DNA from: Balneolales bacterium
Lineage (GTDB): Bacteria; Bacteroidota; Rhodothermia; Balneolales; HLUCCA01
Direction: 5' to 3'
Length of the DNA: 42,745 bases
NCBI GenBank assembly: GCA_024711145.1
Contig: JANJTJ010000049.1
Span: 1 to 42,745 of the forward strand
The translations under genes were made by a program, and so were the position numbers. Numbering within the stretch: the first letter of the stretch is position 1; each line of letters begins with the position of its first letter. The notes beneath the pieces are model-generated. The model was given only the letters and a program-made list of their open reading frames with translations, was not told the DNA's origin and made no database searches. Of the stretch, positions 7,806 through 14,809 are shown piece after piece.

Positions 7806-9152
7806 GAGCAACCGCACGAGGCGCGCGGCCAATTCGGTCGCGTAGCCCTCGTGGCCGGGTTTCATGAGCACGCTGCGGAGCACGGTCACCGTGTCGGCGT
7901 CGGCTTCCAGGCCGTACCCGGCAAATCGGGAAGCGGGCAGTTGGTACAGACTCAGGAAGAGCTGATCCGGACCCGCTTGCATCCCCTTCCGGAATACCGC
8001 TTTCGATGCGGCGGAGAGGTCGGACAAGCGCCGGGCGCCGGTCGGCCGGGGATGATACACCACGATGTCCAAGTCGGGCGCATCTACAACGGCATAGGTG
8101 CCTGAATCTTCCAGGGCCGCGGCGAACGCCAGTGCGGCCCGGCGGCAGGCCGCCAGCATGCGGGCCAGGCCGCTGTCGGTGCCCCCGCCCAGCAGGCGCC
8201 AGGTGGCCCACAAGGCCGCGGCCGATGCCCCGGCACGGGAACATTCCAGGGAGATCTCGCCCAGGTGCAGCTCATCGCTGGTGAAATAGGTGTAGGGCGA
8301 ATCGTGCTTGTAGTGGCGCCCCACGGCCGGATCCCGGAAGAGCACGCATCCGCATCCGTAGGGCTGCAAGCCGTGTTTGTGGGGGTCCACCACCAGGCTG
8401 TCCACGGCGCCGGTCAGGGCCCAGGGCGCGGCATCCAGAGCCCCCGACGCCTCCAGCAGCTTGTAGAAGCCCCCATAAGCGGCATCCACATGCACCCGCA
8501 GGCCGGCCTGGCGGCAGAACGGCAGCAGCTCGTGCAGCGCTTCCACCCGACCCATGCCCGTGGTACCCAAGGTGACCACCACCGTACCGATGCGGTGGGC
8601 GGACGCTTTCAGAACCGACATGTCCCAGCTTCCATCGGCCGTCGTCGGAATGACCACCGACTCCACCCCGAGCACGGCGCACATGCGGGCATGGGTGTAA
8701 TGGGCCTGGTCTGAAAAGGCGATCGCCTTGCCGGGGTGGGTCTCCCGCGCCACCCATAACGCCTCCAGATTGGCGGCGGTGCCACCGCTGGTCAGGTGAC
8801 CCAAATGGGTTCGGAACCCGAACAGGCGCGCCAGATCGGCCACCACCTCTTTCTCCATTTCGGAGGTGGGAGGTCCGCCGTCCAGGGCATGGTTGTTCGG
8901 ATTGATGGTGCTGGCCAGCACGTGGGCCATCCATGCCACCGGATGTGGGGGTTTGAGCATCTGGCCGGCATACAGGGGCGAATGGAACGGGTAGTTGCCT
9001 TGCAGCCGCCGGGCCAGCTCGGCCAATACCTGCCCCAGGCGGTCCTCGTCCACCTGCATGAGCGGGTCGGCGGCATCATCGGGCCAGGCGGCCCGCCACT
9101 GGTCCAGCGCCTCCAGCGCCGGTTTCAGCGCATCGAGCCGCCGGCTCCACAT
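7770..9152 (-). CDS. Pyridoxal-phosphate-dependent group II decarboxylase family protein
   Basis: 460 residues of the aromatic/glutamate/diaminobutyrate decarboxylase fold-type I family. The PLP-binding lysine is K259 in SLVVDPHKHGLQPYGC. Also visible are the substrate-side His in SDQAHYTHARMCAVLG, the PLP Asp in HVDAAYGGFY, and the N-terminal ANLEALWVARE helix. Substrate specificity cannot be read safely; tyrosine, aspartate, DOPA or diaminobutyrate decarboxylation are all possible. ATG 9152 is separated by a single nucleotide from the stop codon of the DUF3078 gene, so the two are almost certainly cotranscribed. The final 36 nt overlap the ALDH gene on the other strand. Confidence 0.88.
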   Translation of the reverse strand: MWSRRLDALKPALEALDQWRAAWPDDAADPLMQVDEDRLGQVLAELARRLQGNYPFHSPLYAGQMLKPPHPVAWMAHVLASTINPNNHALDGGPPTSEMEKEVVADLARLFGFRTHLGHLTSGGTAANLEALWVARETHPGKAIAFSDQAHYTHARMCAVLGVESVVIPTTADGSWDMSVLKASAHRIGTVVVTLGTTGMGRVEALHELLPFCRQAGLRVHVDAAYGGFYKLLEASGALDAAPWALTGAVDSLVVDPHKHGLQPYGCGCVLFRDPAVGRHYKHDSPYTYFTSDELHLGEISLECSRAGASAAALWATWRLLGGGTDSGLARMLAACRRAALAFAAALEDSGTYAVVDAPDLDIVVYHPRPTGARRLSDLSAASKAVFRKGMQAGPDQLFLSLYQLPASRFAGYGLEADADTVTVLRSVLMKPGHEGYATELAARLVRLLSHVERDALGQG

Positions 9153-9153
9153 T

Positions 9154-9996
9154 TCAGAGGAAGGTGTAATTGAACCCGACCGACAGCACCTGTTTCACCT
9201 GCAGCTCCCGGGTGACATTGTCATCGTAGATGATGGCGAAATTGATGTTCGCCGACAGGTTCGAATTGATCTTGCCCACCAGGTCGTTGTTGAATTTGAC
9301 CACCGTGCTCGAAACGGGCCTCAGGAAATTGGTGAACGTCTCCAAGCGGCCGGCATAGCTCACATTTTCGACCACATGCCATGTGGTTTTGGCACCCAGG
9401 GAAAGACCGCCCTCGTTGCGGAAGCCGTCGCCGGGCATGAGGCCGTAACGGGTGGACAGGGTCGTGTCGGCCATGAAAGTCTGTTTGAGCGAGATACCCG
9501 CATCGAGCTGGGTGTCTTTCACCGGGGTGTAAGCGAAACCGACCGTCTGGGTGAGATACCCCGGTGCCATGAACTTGGACACCACGTTGGTGTAGCTCTT
9601 GTCGTAACCCAGGTCGAACTGGGTCAGGAAGTTGAGTTGGCCGATGAGCGAGAACCGGGGATCGTCGAATTTGCGGCTGATCTGGTTGCGGAAGGCGATT
9701 TCGTCATCCGTCTTGCGCGATTCGTTCCCATTGATGCGGGCACGGCCGTAGCGCAGGCTGGAATTGAATTCGTACACATACCGTTCGTGCGAGTAGCGGG
9801 TCTGGAACCGGGTGCCGGCCGTTACGGCCACCTGGTTCACGCCCCCCTGGGCCCAATTGTGGTACTGCGCCTGGGATCCGTTCAGACTGCCCACCCAGGT
9901 GGTTTCCCAGCGGGTGGGTTCGGCGGCCGTGGAATCGGATTGGGCATGCAACGGGTTGGCGGCCAATGCGAGGGCCGCGAAAATCAGCATCTTCAT
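9154..9996 (-). CDS. DUF3078 family predicted outer-membrane protein
   Basis: 280 residues from ATG 9996, with a signal peptide (MKMLIFAALALAANPLHAQ). The ORF track adds 26 residues upstream, but the signal peptide defines the start. The mature start WETTWVGSLNGSQAQYHNWAQGGVNQ contains the W...N(W)..GG.N pattern of DUF3078, a Bacteroidota family that looks like a beta-barrel. The protein ends SVGFNYTFL, with an aromatic near the terminus as in barrel proteins. Its function is not known. It lies 19 nt after the PyrR-like gene and 1 nt before the decarboxylase. A TATCTTC sequence (10011-10005) in the gap, 8 nt before the ATG, could be an internal promoter. Confidence 0.8.
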   Translation of the reverse strand: MKMLIFAALALAANPLHAQSDSTAAEPTRWETTWVGSLNGSQAQYHNWAQGGVNQVAVTAGTRFQTRYSHERYVYEFNSSLRYGRARINGNESRKTDDEIAFRNQISRKFDDPRFSLIGQLNFLTQFDLGYDKSYTNVVSKFMAPGYLTQTVGFAYTPVKDTQLDAGISLKQTFMADTTLSTRYGLMPGDGFRNEGGLSLGAKTTWHVVENVSYAGRLETFTNFLRPVSSTVVKFNNDLVGKINSNLSANINFAIIYDDNVTRELQVKQVLSVGFNYTFL

Positions 9997-10015
9997 GATG
10001 CCGGGAAGATACGGA

Positions 10016-10516
10016 TCAGCGCAACAGGTAAACCGATTCGGGTACCCAGTCGGCATCGAACTGCACATCCACATGTTCGGCGAACTTGGTGGGCGATTTG
10101 ATGCCGGTGAAATCGGGCTGTACCGGAAACCGGCGATGGCCCCGGTCTACCAGTACCGCCACACGCAGAATGGCGGGTACCTGAACCATGAGCAGGCGTT
10201 TGATGGCACGGACCATGGTGGTACCGCTGAAGAGCACATCGTCGGCCACGATCACATACTCGTCGGGGCCGGGTGCTTCGGGTGGGGGAGCCGACTCGTC
10301 GCGCACGGCCAGCCGACGCGCGGGGCCCGGGTCTACCCCGATGGTGCGCAGCGCGGCGGCCAAGGCCTGGGCGGTGGCGAAGCCGCGGTCGTCGATGCCG
10401 TAGATCCGCATGGGGCCGGCATCGCGTTGGTCTTCGCGGATCTGGTGGGCCATGCGGAGCAGGGTGCGTTCCACCCGTTCCCGATGGAACAGTTCGATCC
10501 GTTCACGACCGCTCAC
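10016..10516 (-). CDS. PyrR-like phosphoribosyltransferase
   Basis: 166 residues with GTG as start. The PRPP-binding loop is VIVADDVLFSGTTMVRAI, and the downstream VLVDRGHRRFPVQPDFTG is the hallmark of PyrR proteins. PyrR converts uracil and PRPP to UMP, and in some bacteria it controls pyr transcripts by binding RNA. No pyr attenuator or binding loop is visible here. The GTG overlaps the stop of the upstream Fn3-like gene (GTGA, 4 nt), indicating translational coupling. It sits in an operon of otherwise envelope-type genes, which is odd for a pyrimidine enzyme. A uracil phosphoribosyltransferase role is likely; an RNA-binding regulatory role is uncertain. Confidence 0.85.
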   Translation of the reverse strand: MSGRERIELFHRERVERTLLRMAHQIREDQRDAGPMRIYGIDDRGFATAQALAAALRTIGVDPGPARRLAVRDESAPPPEAPGPDEYVIVADDVLFSGTTMVRAIKRLLMVQVPAILRVAVLVDRGHRRFPVQPDFTGIKSPTKFAEHVDVQFDADWVPESVYLLR

Positions 10517-10938
10517 TGGAACATCGACTTGATGCTGCCCCAGGTGCGGCGGATGGCCGTGGACGTGTAATTGACGGTTACCGGGCCGCGGATTTCGGTC
10601 GAACCGTTCGATTGGATCACCACGAGGCGGTAATACACGGCGCGGGTCTCATCCTGCTTGTACACGCTGCGGTCTTCGAACCGGAATTCCACGCCGTTGG
10701 GGCCGTTCCGGCCATCGGCCACGATCGGATTCCAGACGGTGACGAATTGGGTGGCATCGCCCAGGCTGCGTTCGAGCCGGAACGCGGCGGCGGCATCAGC
10801 GGAAGACAGGTTCCACATCACCTCCACGATATTCCGGTCCTCGGGCTTCAGGCGGGCCTGGAAGCCGGTCACGGAAGCGCTCTGGAAAGCGGTGGCCAGC
10901 AAGATCAGGGCCAGGATGGGGAACTGCGAACGTCTCAT
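10513..10938 (-). CDS. Small secreted protein with a fibronectin type III-like domain
   Basis: 141 residues from ATG 10938. The ORF track extends the frame far upstream through noncoding and YtxH/DUF2851 sequence; I reject that because a signal peptide starts at MRRSQFPILALILLATAFQ. The mature part resembles one Fn3 domain: IVEVMWNLSS, then FRLERSLGD, then AVYYRLVVIQSNGST followed by VTVNYTS. It ends TWGSIKSMFQ with no sorting domain. It is the first gene of a four-gene minus-strand unit and overlaps the next gene by 4 nt. The function is unknown; secretion is inferred from the N-terminus. Confidence 0.7.
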   Translation of the reverse strand: MRRSQFPILALILLATAFQSASVTGFQARLKPEDRNIVEVMWNLSSADAAAAFRLERSLGDATQFVTVWNPIVADGRNGPNGVEFRFEDRSVYKQDETRAVYYRLVVIQSNGSTEIRGPVTVNYTSTAIRRTWGSIKSMFQ

Positions 10939-11096
10939 ACACGGATGATAGCGGATTGGTAAGCTACAATGCCTCCGCATGAAATGGTAGTCTTTTGATT
11001 TTATTCCGATTCCGGAACGAAGTTCCTTGCAAAGGGTTGATACGGATGACGTTATTCCGACCGTTGACCCATCAACCAACCCATCAGTAGAACCCC
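10939..11096. other. Divergent intergenic region before the Fn3-like and YtxH-like genes
   Basis: 158 nt, clearly more AT-rich than the surroundings, containing the promoters for both directions. Visible elements are a short inverted repeat GGAACgaaGTTCC (about 11012-11024) and a direct repeat of ACCCATCA at the 3' side. Several TTG and TAnn candidates exist but none stands out as a clear -33/-7 pair. No RNA gene is recognised. Confidence 0.4.
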
Positions 11097-11357
11097 ATGT
11101 CCACGAAAGCGTCCACCCTGCTGGCCGTAGCCGCCGGAGCCTTTTTGGGAGGCTTGGCCGCCGGTCTGTTGTTGTCCCCGCGAACCGGGCGCGAAAACCG
11201 GGATTACCTGCGCAAGAAATCGCAGGAATGGTCCCAGCGCGCCGGCAAGAAAGGTCGGGAAATGAAAACGAAGATCCGGGATACGGTACCGGATCTGTAT
11301 GAAGCCACCGCCCAGTTCGGCCTCGAGGAAGAAGATCTGAAAGGATCCAGGTTGTGA
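11097..11357 (+). CDS. YtxH domain-containing protein
   Basis: 86 residues. A single N-terminal glycine-rich membrane segment (LLAVAAGAFLGGLAAGLLLS) is followed directly by PRTGRENRD, the usual YtxH signature, and then by a basic, probably helical stretch (RKKSQEWSQRAGKKGREMKTK). YtxH proteins are small inner-membrane proteins often associated with general stress, without a defined biochemical role. Its stop codon overlaps the GTG start of the DUF2851 gene by 4 nt, so the two are translationally coupled. Confidence 0.85.
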   Translation: MSTKASTLLAVAAGAFLGGLAAGLLLSPRTGRENRDYLRKKSQEWSQRAGKKGREMKTKIRDTVPDLYEATAQFGLEEEDLKGSRL

Positions 11358-12448
11358 AAGAGGCGGTCTTCCACCGTGTGTGGGAAGACCGCCATTTCAG
11401 GACCCTCGATTGGCGCACCACCGACGGCACCCCCGTCCGCTTGGTCGAACCTGGTGTGCGGAACCCCGGAGCCGGGCCCGATTTCCGCTTCGCTGTTGTG
11501 GAAATCGGCGGATTGCGTTGGTGTGGGGATGTGGAATTGCATGTGACCTGTGCCGATTGGTACCGGCACGGGCACCATACCGACCCCATCTACAACCGTG
11601 CCTTGTTGCACGTGGTGTGGGAAGAGCACGACGCCGGGCCCGTGCTTCGGGCCGACGGTACCGCGTGTCCCACGGTGGTGGCGGGCGGTGCGGTGCGTGC
11701 GGGGGCGCTGACGCACTGGAAGCGGGCCGGGCGTTGGAACCGGCCGGCCTGCCACGGCATGTTGGCCGATGTGCCGGAAGCCGTGGTGATGGCACAGCTG
11801 GAGGCGGCCTCGGCGGAGTATTTTGACCGGAAATGCGGGGATGTGGCCGCATTCTGGACGGGAGGGCCCGATGAAGACGAAGCCTGGAGGCGTGCGGTAG
11901 GCATGGCCCTGTTCGATGCGTTGGGCATACCTCGGAACCGGTTGGCCATGCGGGACCTGTTCGTGCGGATCGCCCGGTGGGACTCCACGGCGCCGTGGTT
12001 CGAGGAAGCCGTGCTCAAAGAAGCCGAGCCCCTGGGCTGGGAGTACGCGGGCGCGCGGCCGGCCAGTGCGCCCCGGGTTCGGATACGGCAGGCCGCGCGC
12101 CTGTGGGCGCGGCTGCGCCCACCCGGCGCCGGGGAGGACCTGCGTGCGGGCTTCGAGCGGTGGGTGGCCGGCGCCGGGCTGGGGCCGGAGCGCCGCGGCG
12201 TGGTGTACCGGAACGTGTGGTGTGCGGGCGCGGCGCTCCGGCAGCCGGCCGCGGCCGCGCGCGCCTGGAGGGCGTCGGCCGATCCGGTACCGGAAGCCAG
12301 CGCGCGGCCGCTGCGGGCGGCGGGCTTCCCGCCCGCCGCCGAGCACCACGCCGGCACCCCGTGGATGATGCGCGGGTGGTGCGGGCCCAAACGATGCGGC
12401 CAATGCCGCATCGGCCGTCATCTGACCGATTCGGGCGACAGGGATTGA
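11354..12448 (+). CDS. DUF2851 family protein
   Basis: 364 residues beginning at GTG 11354 in the GTGA overlap with the YtxH gene. The N-terminal motifs TTDGTPVRLVEPGVRNPGAG, GDVELHVTCADWYRHGH and NRALLHVVWEEHDAG match DUF2851, a family found mainly in Bacteroidota. The C-terminus carries a compact Cys cluster (CGPKRCGQCRIG) that may bind metal. Its function is not established. It is somewhat shorter than I recall for the family. The C-terminal half (about 200-330) is very Arg/Ala-rich and high in GC. The gene ends inside the tRNA-Gln promoter: its stop codon overlaps the -33 TTG. Confidence 0.82.
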   Translation: MKEAVFHRVWEDRHFRTLDWRTTDGTPVRLVEPGVRNPGAGPDFRFAVVEIGGLRWCGDVELHVTCADWYRHGHHTDPIYNRALLHVVWEEHDAGPVLRADGTACPTVVAGGAVRAGALTHWKRAGRWNRPACHGMLADVPEAVVMAQLEAASAEYFDRKCGDVAAFWTGGPDEDEAWRRAVGMALFDALGIPRNRLAMRDLFVRIARWDSTAPWFEEAVLKEAEPLGWEYAGARPASAPRVRIRQAARLWARLRPPGAGEDLRAGFERWVAGAGLGPERRGVVYRNVWCAGAALRQPAAAARAWRASADPVPEASARPLRAAGFPPAAEHHAGTPWMMRGWCGPKRCGQCRIGRHLTDSGDRD

Positions 12449-12475
12449 CTAATTGCCCTCAGACCGATATCTTTG
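12445..12475 (+). promoter_or_regulatory. Promoter of tRNA-Gln
   Basis: TTG (12445-12447), 20 bp, then TATCTTTG (12468-12475), an exact match to the Bacteroidota TAnnTTTG -7 consensus. Transcription would begin near 12482, about 15 nt before the tRNA. This is the best promoter in the window and serves as a local reference for reading the weaker boxes. Confidence 0.75.
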
Positions 12476-12496
12476 GTGTCTGCCATTTGACCACAT

Positions 12497-12567
12497 TGCC
12501 CGGTCGTCTAAAGGCAGGACAGCGGGTTTTGGTCCCGTATGTGGGGGTTCGAATCCTCCCCGGGCAA
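12497..12567 (+). tRNA. tRNA-Gln (anticodon TTG)
   Basis: The cloverleaf was folded by eye. Acceptor stem TGCCCGG pairs with CCGGGCA (12560-12566) and the discriminator base is A12567. The anticodon stem GCGGG/CCCGT (one G-U pair) encloses loop TTTTGGT with anticodon TTG. The T arm is GGGGG-TTCGAAT-CCTCC. The 3' CCA is not encoded. It has its own promoter upstream and a hairpin terminator downstream, so it is an independent transcription unit between DUF2851 and prs. Confidence 0.95.
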
Positions 12568-12591
12568 CTCTTACGATCCAGATCACCACGG

Positions 12592-12621
12592 AAGGATGTT
12601 TCGACCGAACCATCCTTTTTT
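12592..12621 (+). terminator. Intrinsic terminator after tRNA-Gln
   Basis: Stem AAGGATG (12592-12598) pairs with CATCCTT (12611-12617), with a possible inner TTC/GAA extension, followed by a T run to 12621. It lies 24 nt after the tRNA and just before prs, separating the two transcription units. Confidence 0.7.
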
Positions 12622-12639
12622 ATTGCCCAGCCCGGACCG

Positions 12640-13572
12640 GTGGAACAACCCTTGGCTCTTTTCGCGGGACGCAGCAACATCGCACTGGCGAGAGCGATTG
12701 CGGAGCAGTATGGCACCACGTTGGGTGAGGTCACGATCAAGAACTTCTCCGACGGGGAGCTTTATGTGAAGTACCAGCAGAGCATCCGTGGGTCGGATGT
12801 CTTCGTGGTGCAGTCTACCCCGCCGCCGGGCGACAACCTCATGGAGCTCCTGCTCCTGATCGATGCGGCCAAGCGGGCTTCGGCCTACCGCATCACGGCC
12901 GTGATCCCCTATTTCGGATACGCGCGCCAAGACCGGAAAGACCAACCGCGGGTGTCCATCGCATCCAAGCTGATGGCCAACCTGCTCACCACGGCCGGGG
13001 CCGACCGGGTGCTCACCATGGACCTTCACGCGCCGCAGATCCAGGGCTTCTTCGACATCCCGATGGACCATCTGTATGCCAGTTCCATCTTCGTGGAGCA
13101 TCTGACCCGGGAGCCCATGGACAACCTGGTGGTCGTGGCTCCGGACGTGGGCAGTCTGAAAATGGCCCGATCCTATTCCAAACGACTGGGCGCGGGCCTG
13201 GCCTTTGTGGACAAACGCCGGCCGCAGCAGAATGTGGCCGAAGTGATGAATATCATCGGGGAGATCGAGGGCAAGAACATCCTGCTCGTAGACGACCTCA
13301 TCGATACCGCCGGCACGATCACGAACGCCGCGTCCGCTTTGCGGGAGCGCGGTGCCAAGAACATCATCGCCGCTTGCACGCACCCGATCCTGTCGGGGCC
13401 CGCGTTCCAGCGCATCGAGGATTCGCCGATCGACCTGATGCTGGTGACCGACACGGTGCCGCTGAAACGCCCATCCGCCAAGATCAAGGTCTTGAGCGTC
13501 GCCGGAATCTTCGCCGATTCGATCCGTCGCATCTATACCGACGATTCGATCAGCACGCTATTTGACGATTAA
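12640..13572 (+). CDS. prs: Ribose-phosphate pyrophosphokinase (PRPP synthetase)
   Basis: Makes PRPP from ribose 5-phosphate and ATP for nucleotide, His and Trp synthesis. The ORF track begins at 11977 through the DUF2851 and tRNA region; the true start is most likely GTG 12640, giving 310 residues that begin (M)EQPLALFAGRSN, the family length. Visible motifs are the YFGYARQDRK ATP-binding loop, the metal-binding TMDLHAPQIQGFFDIP, the PP loop VVVAPDVGSLKMA, the flexible KRRP segment, and the PRPP signature LLVDDLIDTAGTI. It is followed at 19 nt by rplY, at the head of a prs-rplY-pth-hppA cluster. Its own promoter, between the tRNA terminator and the GTG, is not clear. Confidence 0.95.
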   Translation: MEQPLALFAGRSNIALARAIAEQYGTTLGEVTIKNFSDGELYVKYQQSIRGSDVFVVQSTPPPGDNLMELLLLIDAAKRASAYRITAVIPYFGYARQDRKDQPRVSIASKLMANLLTTAGADRVLTMDLHAPQIQGFFDIPMDHLYASSIFVEHLTREPMDNLVVVAPDVGSLKMARSYSKRLGAGLAFVDKRRPQQNVAEVMNIIGEIEGKNILLVDDLIDTAGTITNAASALRERGAKNIIAACTHPILSGPAFQRIEDSPIDLMLVTDTVPLKRPSAKIKVLSVAGIFADSIRRIYTDDSISTLFDD

Positions 13573-13591
13573 TCCCTAGTTCCCCACCGCC

Positions 13592-14218
13592 ATGGAAAAA
13601 CCCACCACCATCGAACTCACCGGCTTCGCCCGTGAGACCGGCAGCAAAGCCGCAGCCGAAGAGCGTTCCGACGCCCGCGTTCCCGCCGTCCTGTACGGCC
13701 CGTCGGTCGCTGAGAACATGCACTTCTCGATCGACCGCCTGAAATTGGAAAAGCTGTTGGCTGTCAAAAACATCCAACTCGTGAACATCACCCTGGAGAG
13801 CGGCACCGCCTTCCTGTGCCTGGTGAAAAAGGTGGACTTCCATCCGGTCAACGACCGTCCCATCCACGTGGATTTCTACGTGTTGGAGCCCAACACGCCG
13901 GTAACGCTCACGGTACCCATCAAACTGACGGGTAGCGCCCGCGGAGTGATCGAAGGCGGCCGTTTGTACCAATCGTTGCGCGAATTGTCGGTCAAGTGCC
14001 TGCCGGCGGCCATCCCGTCGTTCCTGCCCATCGACATCAGCAAGCTGCGCATCGGCCAAGTGCTCCGCGTGAAGCACCTGACGCTGGACGGCCTGGCTCC
14101 GCAGTTGTCGCCCGAGCGCACCATCGTGATGGTACGCCCGGCCAAAGGTGCTGCCAAAGTGGCGGTATCCGAAGTCGAAGACGAAGAAGAAACCGCCGGC
14201 GAAGCCGCCGAAGCCTGA
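13592..14218 (+). CDS. rplY: 50S ribosomal protein L25, long CTC form
   Basis: 208 residues, the long CTC/TL5 form rather than the roughly 95-residue E. coli type. The N-terminal L25 domain (about 5-92) includes ARVPAVLYGPSV, the region that contacts 5S rRNA, and VDFHPVNDRPIHVDFYVL. The C-terminal TL5 beta domain (about 95-185) is followed by an acidic tail (SEVEDEEETAGEAAEA). Prs and L25 adjacency is common in bacteria, as is L25 followed by pth, which supports all three calls. Codon use is strongly biased, as expected for a ribosomal protein. No Shine-Dalgarno precedes the ATG. Confidence 0.95.
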   Translation: MEKPTTIELTGFARETGSKAAAEERSDARVPAVLYGPSVAENMHFSIDRLKLEKLLAVKNIQLVNITLESGTAFLCLVKKVDFHPVNDRPIHVDFYVLEPNTPVTLTVPIKLTGSARGVIEGGRLYQSLRELSVKCLPAAIPSFLPIDISKLRIGQVLRVKHLTLDGLAPQLSPERTIVMVRPAKGAAKVAVSEVEDEEETAGEAAEA

Positions 14219-14227
14219 TCCGACGCC

Positions 14228-14785
14228 GTGGTCCTGATCGTCGGATTAGGCAATCCCGGCCCTGAATACGATGGAACCCGACACAACGTCGGGTTCCATA
14301 TTTTATATGAGGTCGCCGAAACACTGGGTGCCCGTTTCGAACGTGGCCCCGGCCCTTTCCGGGTGGCGTCGGTCTCGCACCAAGGTCGAAAAGCCGTCTT
14401 GCTCCTTCCAGACACCTACATGAATCTGAGCGGAACCGCCGTGAAAAAGGGCTTGGCCCTGTATCGCGGCAGTGTGCCCGATTGCCTGGTGGTGACAGAC
14501 GACCTGAACCTGCCCACGGGCAAGGTCCGGCTCCGGTTGACCGGCAGCTCCGGGGGGCACAACGGCCTCACCCACATCATCGAAACCCTGGGCCGCGAGG
14601 ATTTCCCCCGCCTGCGTTTCGGGGTGGGAAACGATTTTCCCAAAGGGCGCCAAGCCGATTACGTGCTTTCGCCGTTCCGTGCCGACGAACAGGAGGCCGT
14701 GGAGGCCGGTGTCCGTCGTGCGCACGATGCCATTCTCTGCTTCATCAAGGAAGGCCCCACAACGGCCATGAACCGCTACAACTGA
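14228..14785 (+). CDS. pth: Peptidyl-tRNA hydrolase
   Basis: 185 residues from GTG 14228, 9 nt after rplY. Recycles peptidyl-tRNA released from stalled ribosomes. The signature IVGLGNPGPEYDGTRHNVGF contains Asn9 and the catalytic His19. Further motifs are DTYMNLSG, VTDDLNLPTGKVRLR and GSSGGHNGLTHIIETLG. Length is normal. The GTG start gives exactly the expected N-terminus. It is followed by hppA after 24 nt. Confidence 0.95.
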   Translation: MVLIVGLGNPGPEYDGTRHNVGFHILYEVAETLGARFERGPGPFRVASVSHQGRKAVLLLPDTYMNLSGTAVKKGLALYRGSVPDCLVVTDDLNLPTGKVRLRLTGSSGGHNGLTHIIETLGREDFPRLRFGVGNDFPKGRQADYVLSPFRADEQEAVEAGVRRAHDAILCFIKEGPTTAMNRYN

Positions 14786-14809
14786 CCCCTTCATCCAACC
14801 ACACCTGAC

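Noticed and set aside
11977-12639. Long N-terminal extension of prs in the ORF track
   Set aside because: It runs through DUF2851 in another frame, the tRNA and a terminator; PRPP synthetases start at the position of GTG 12640.
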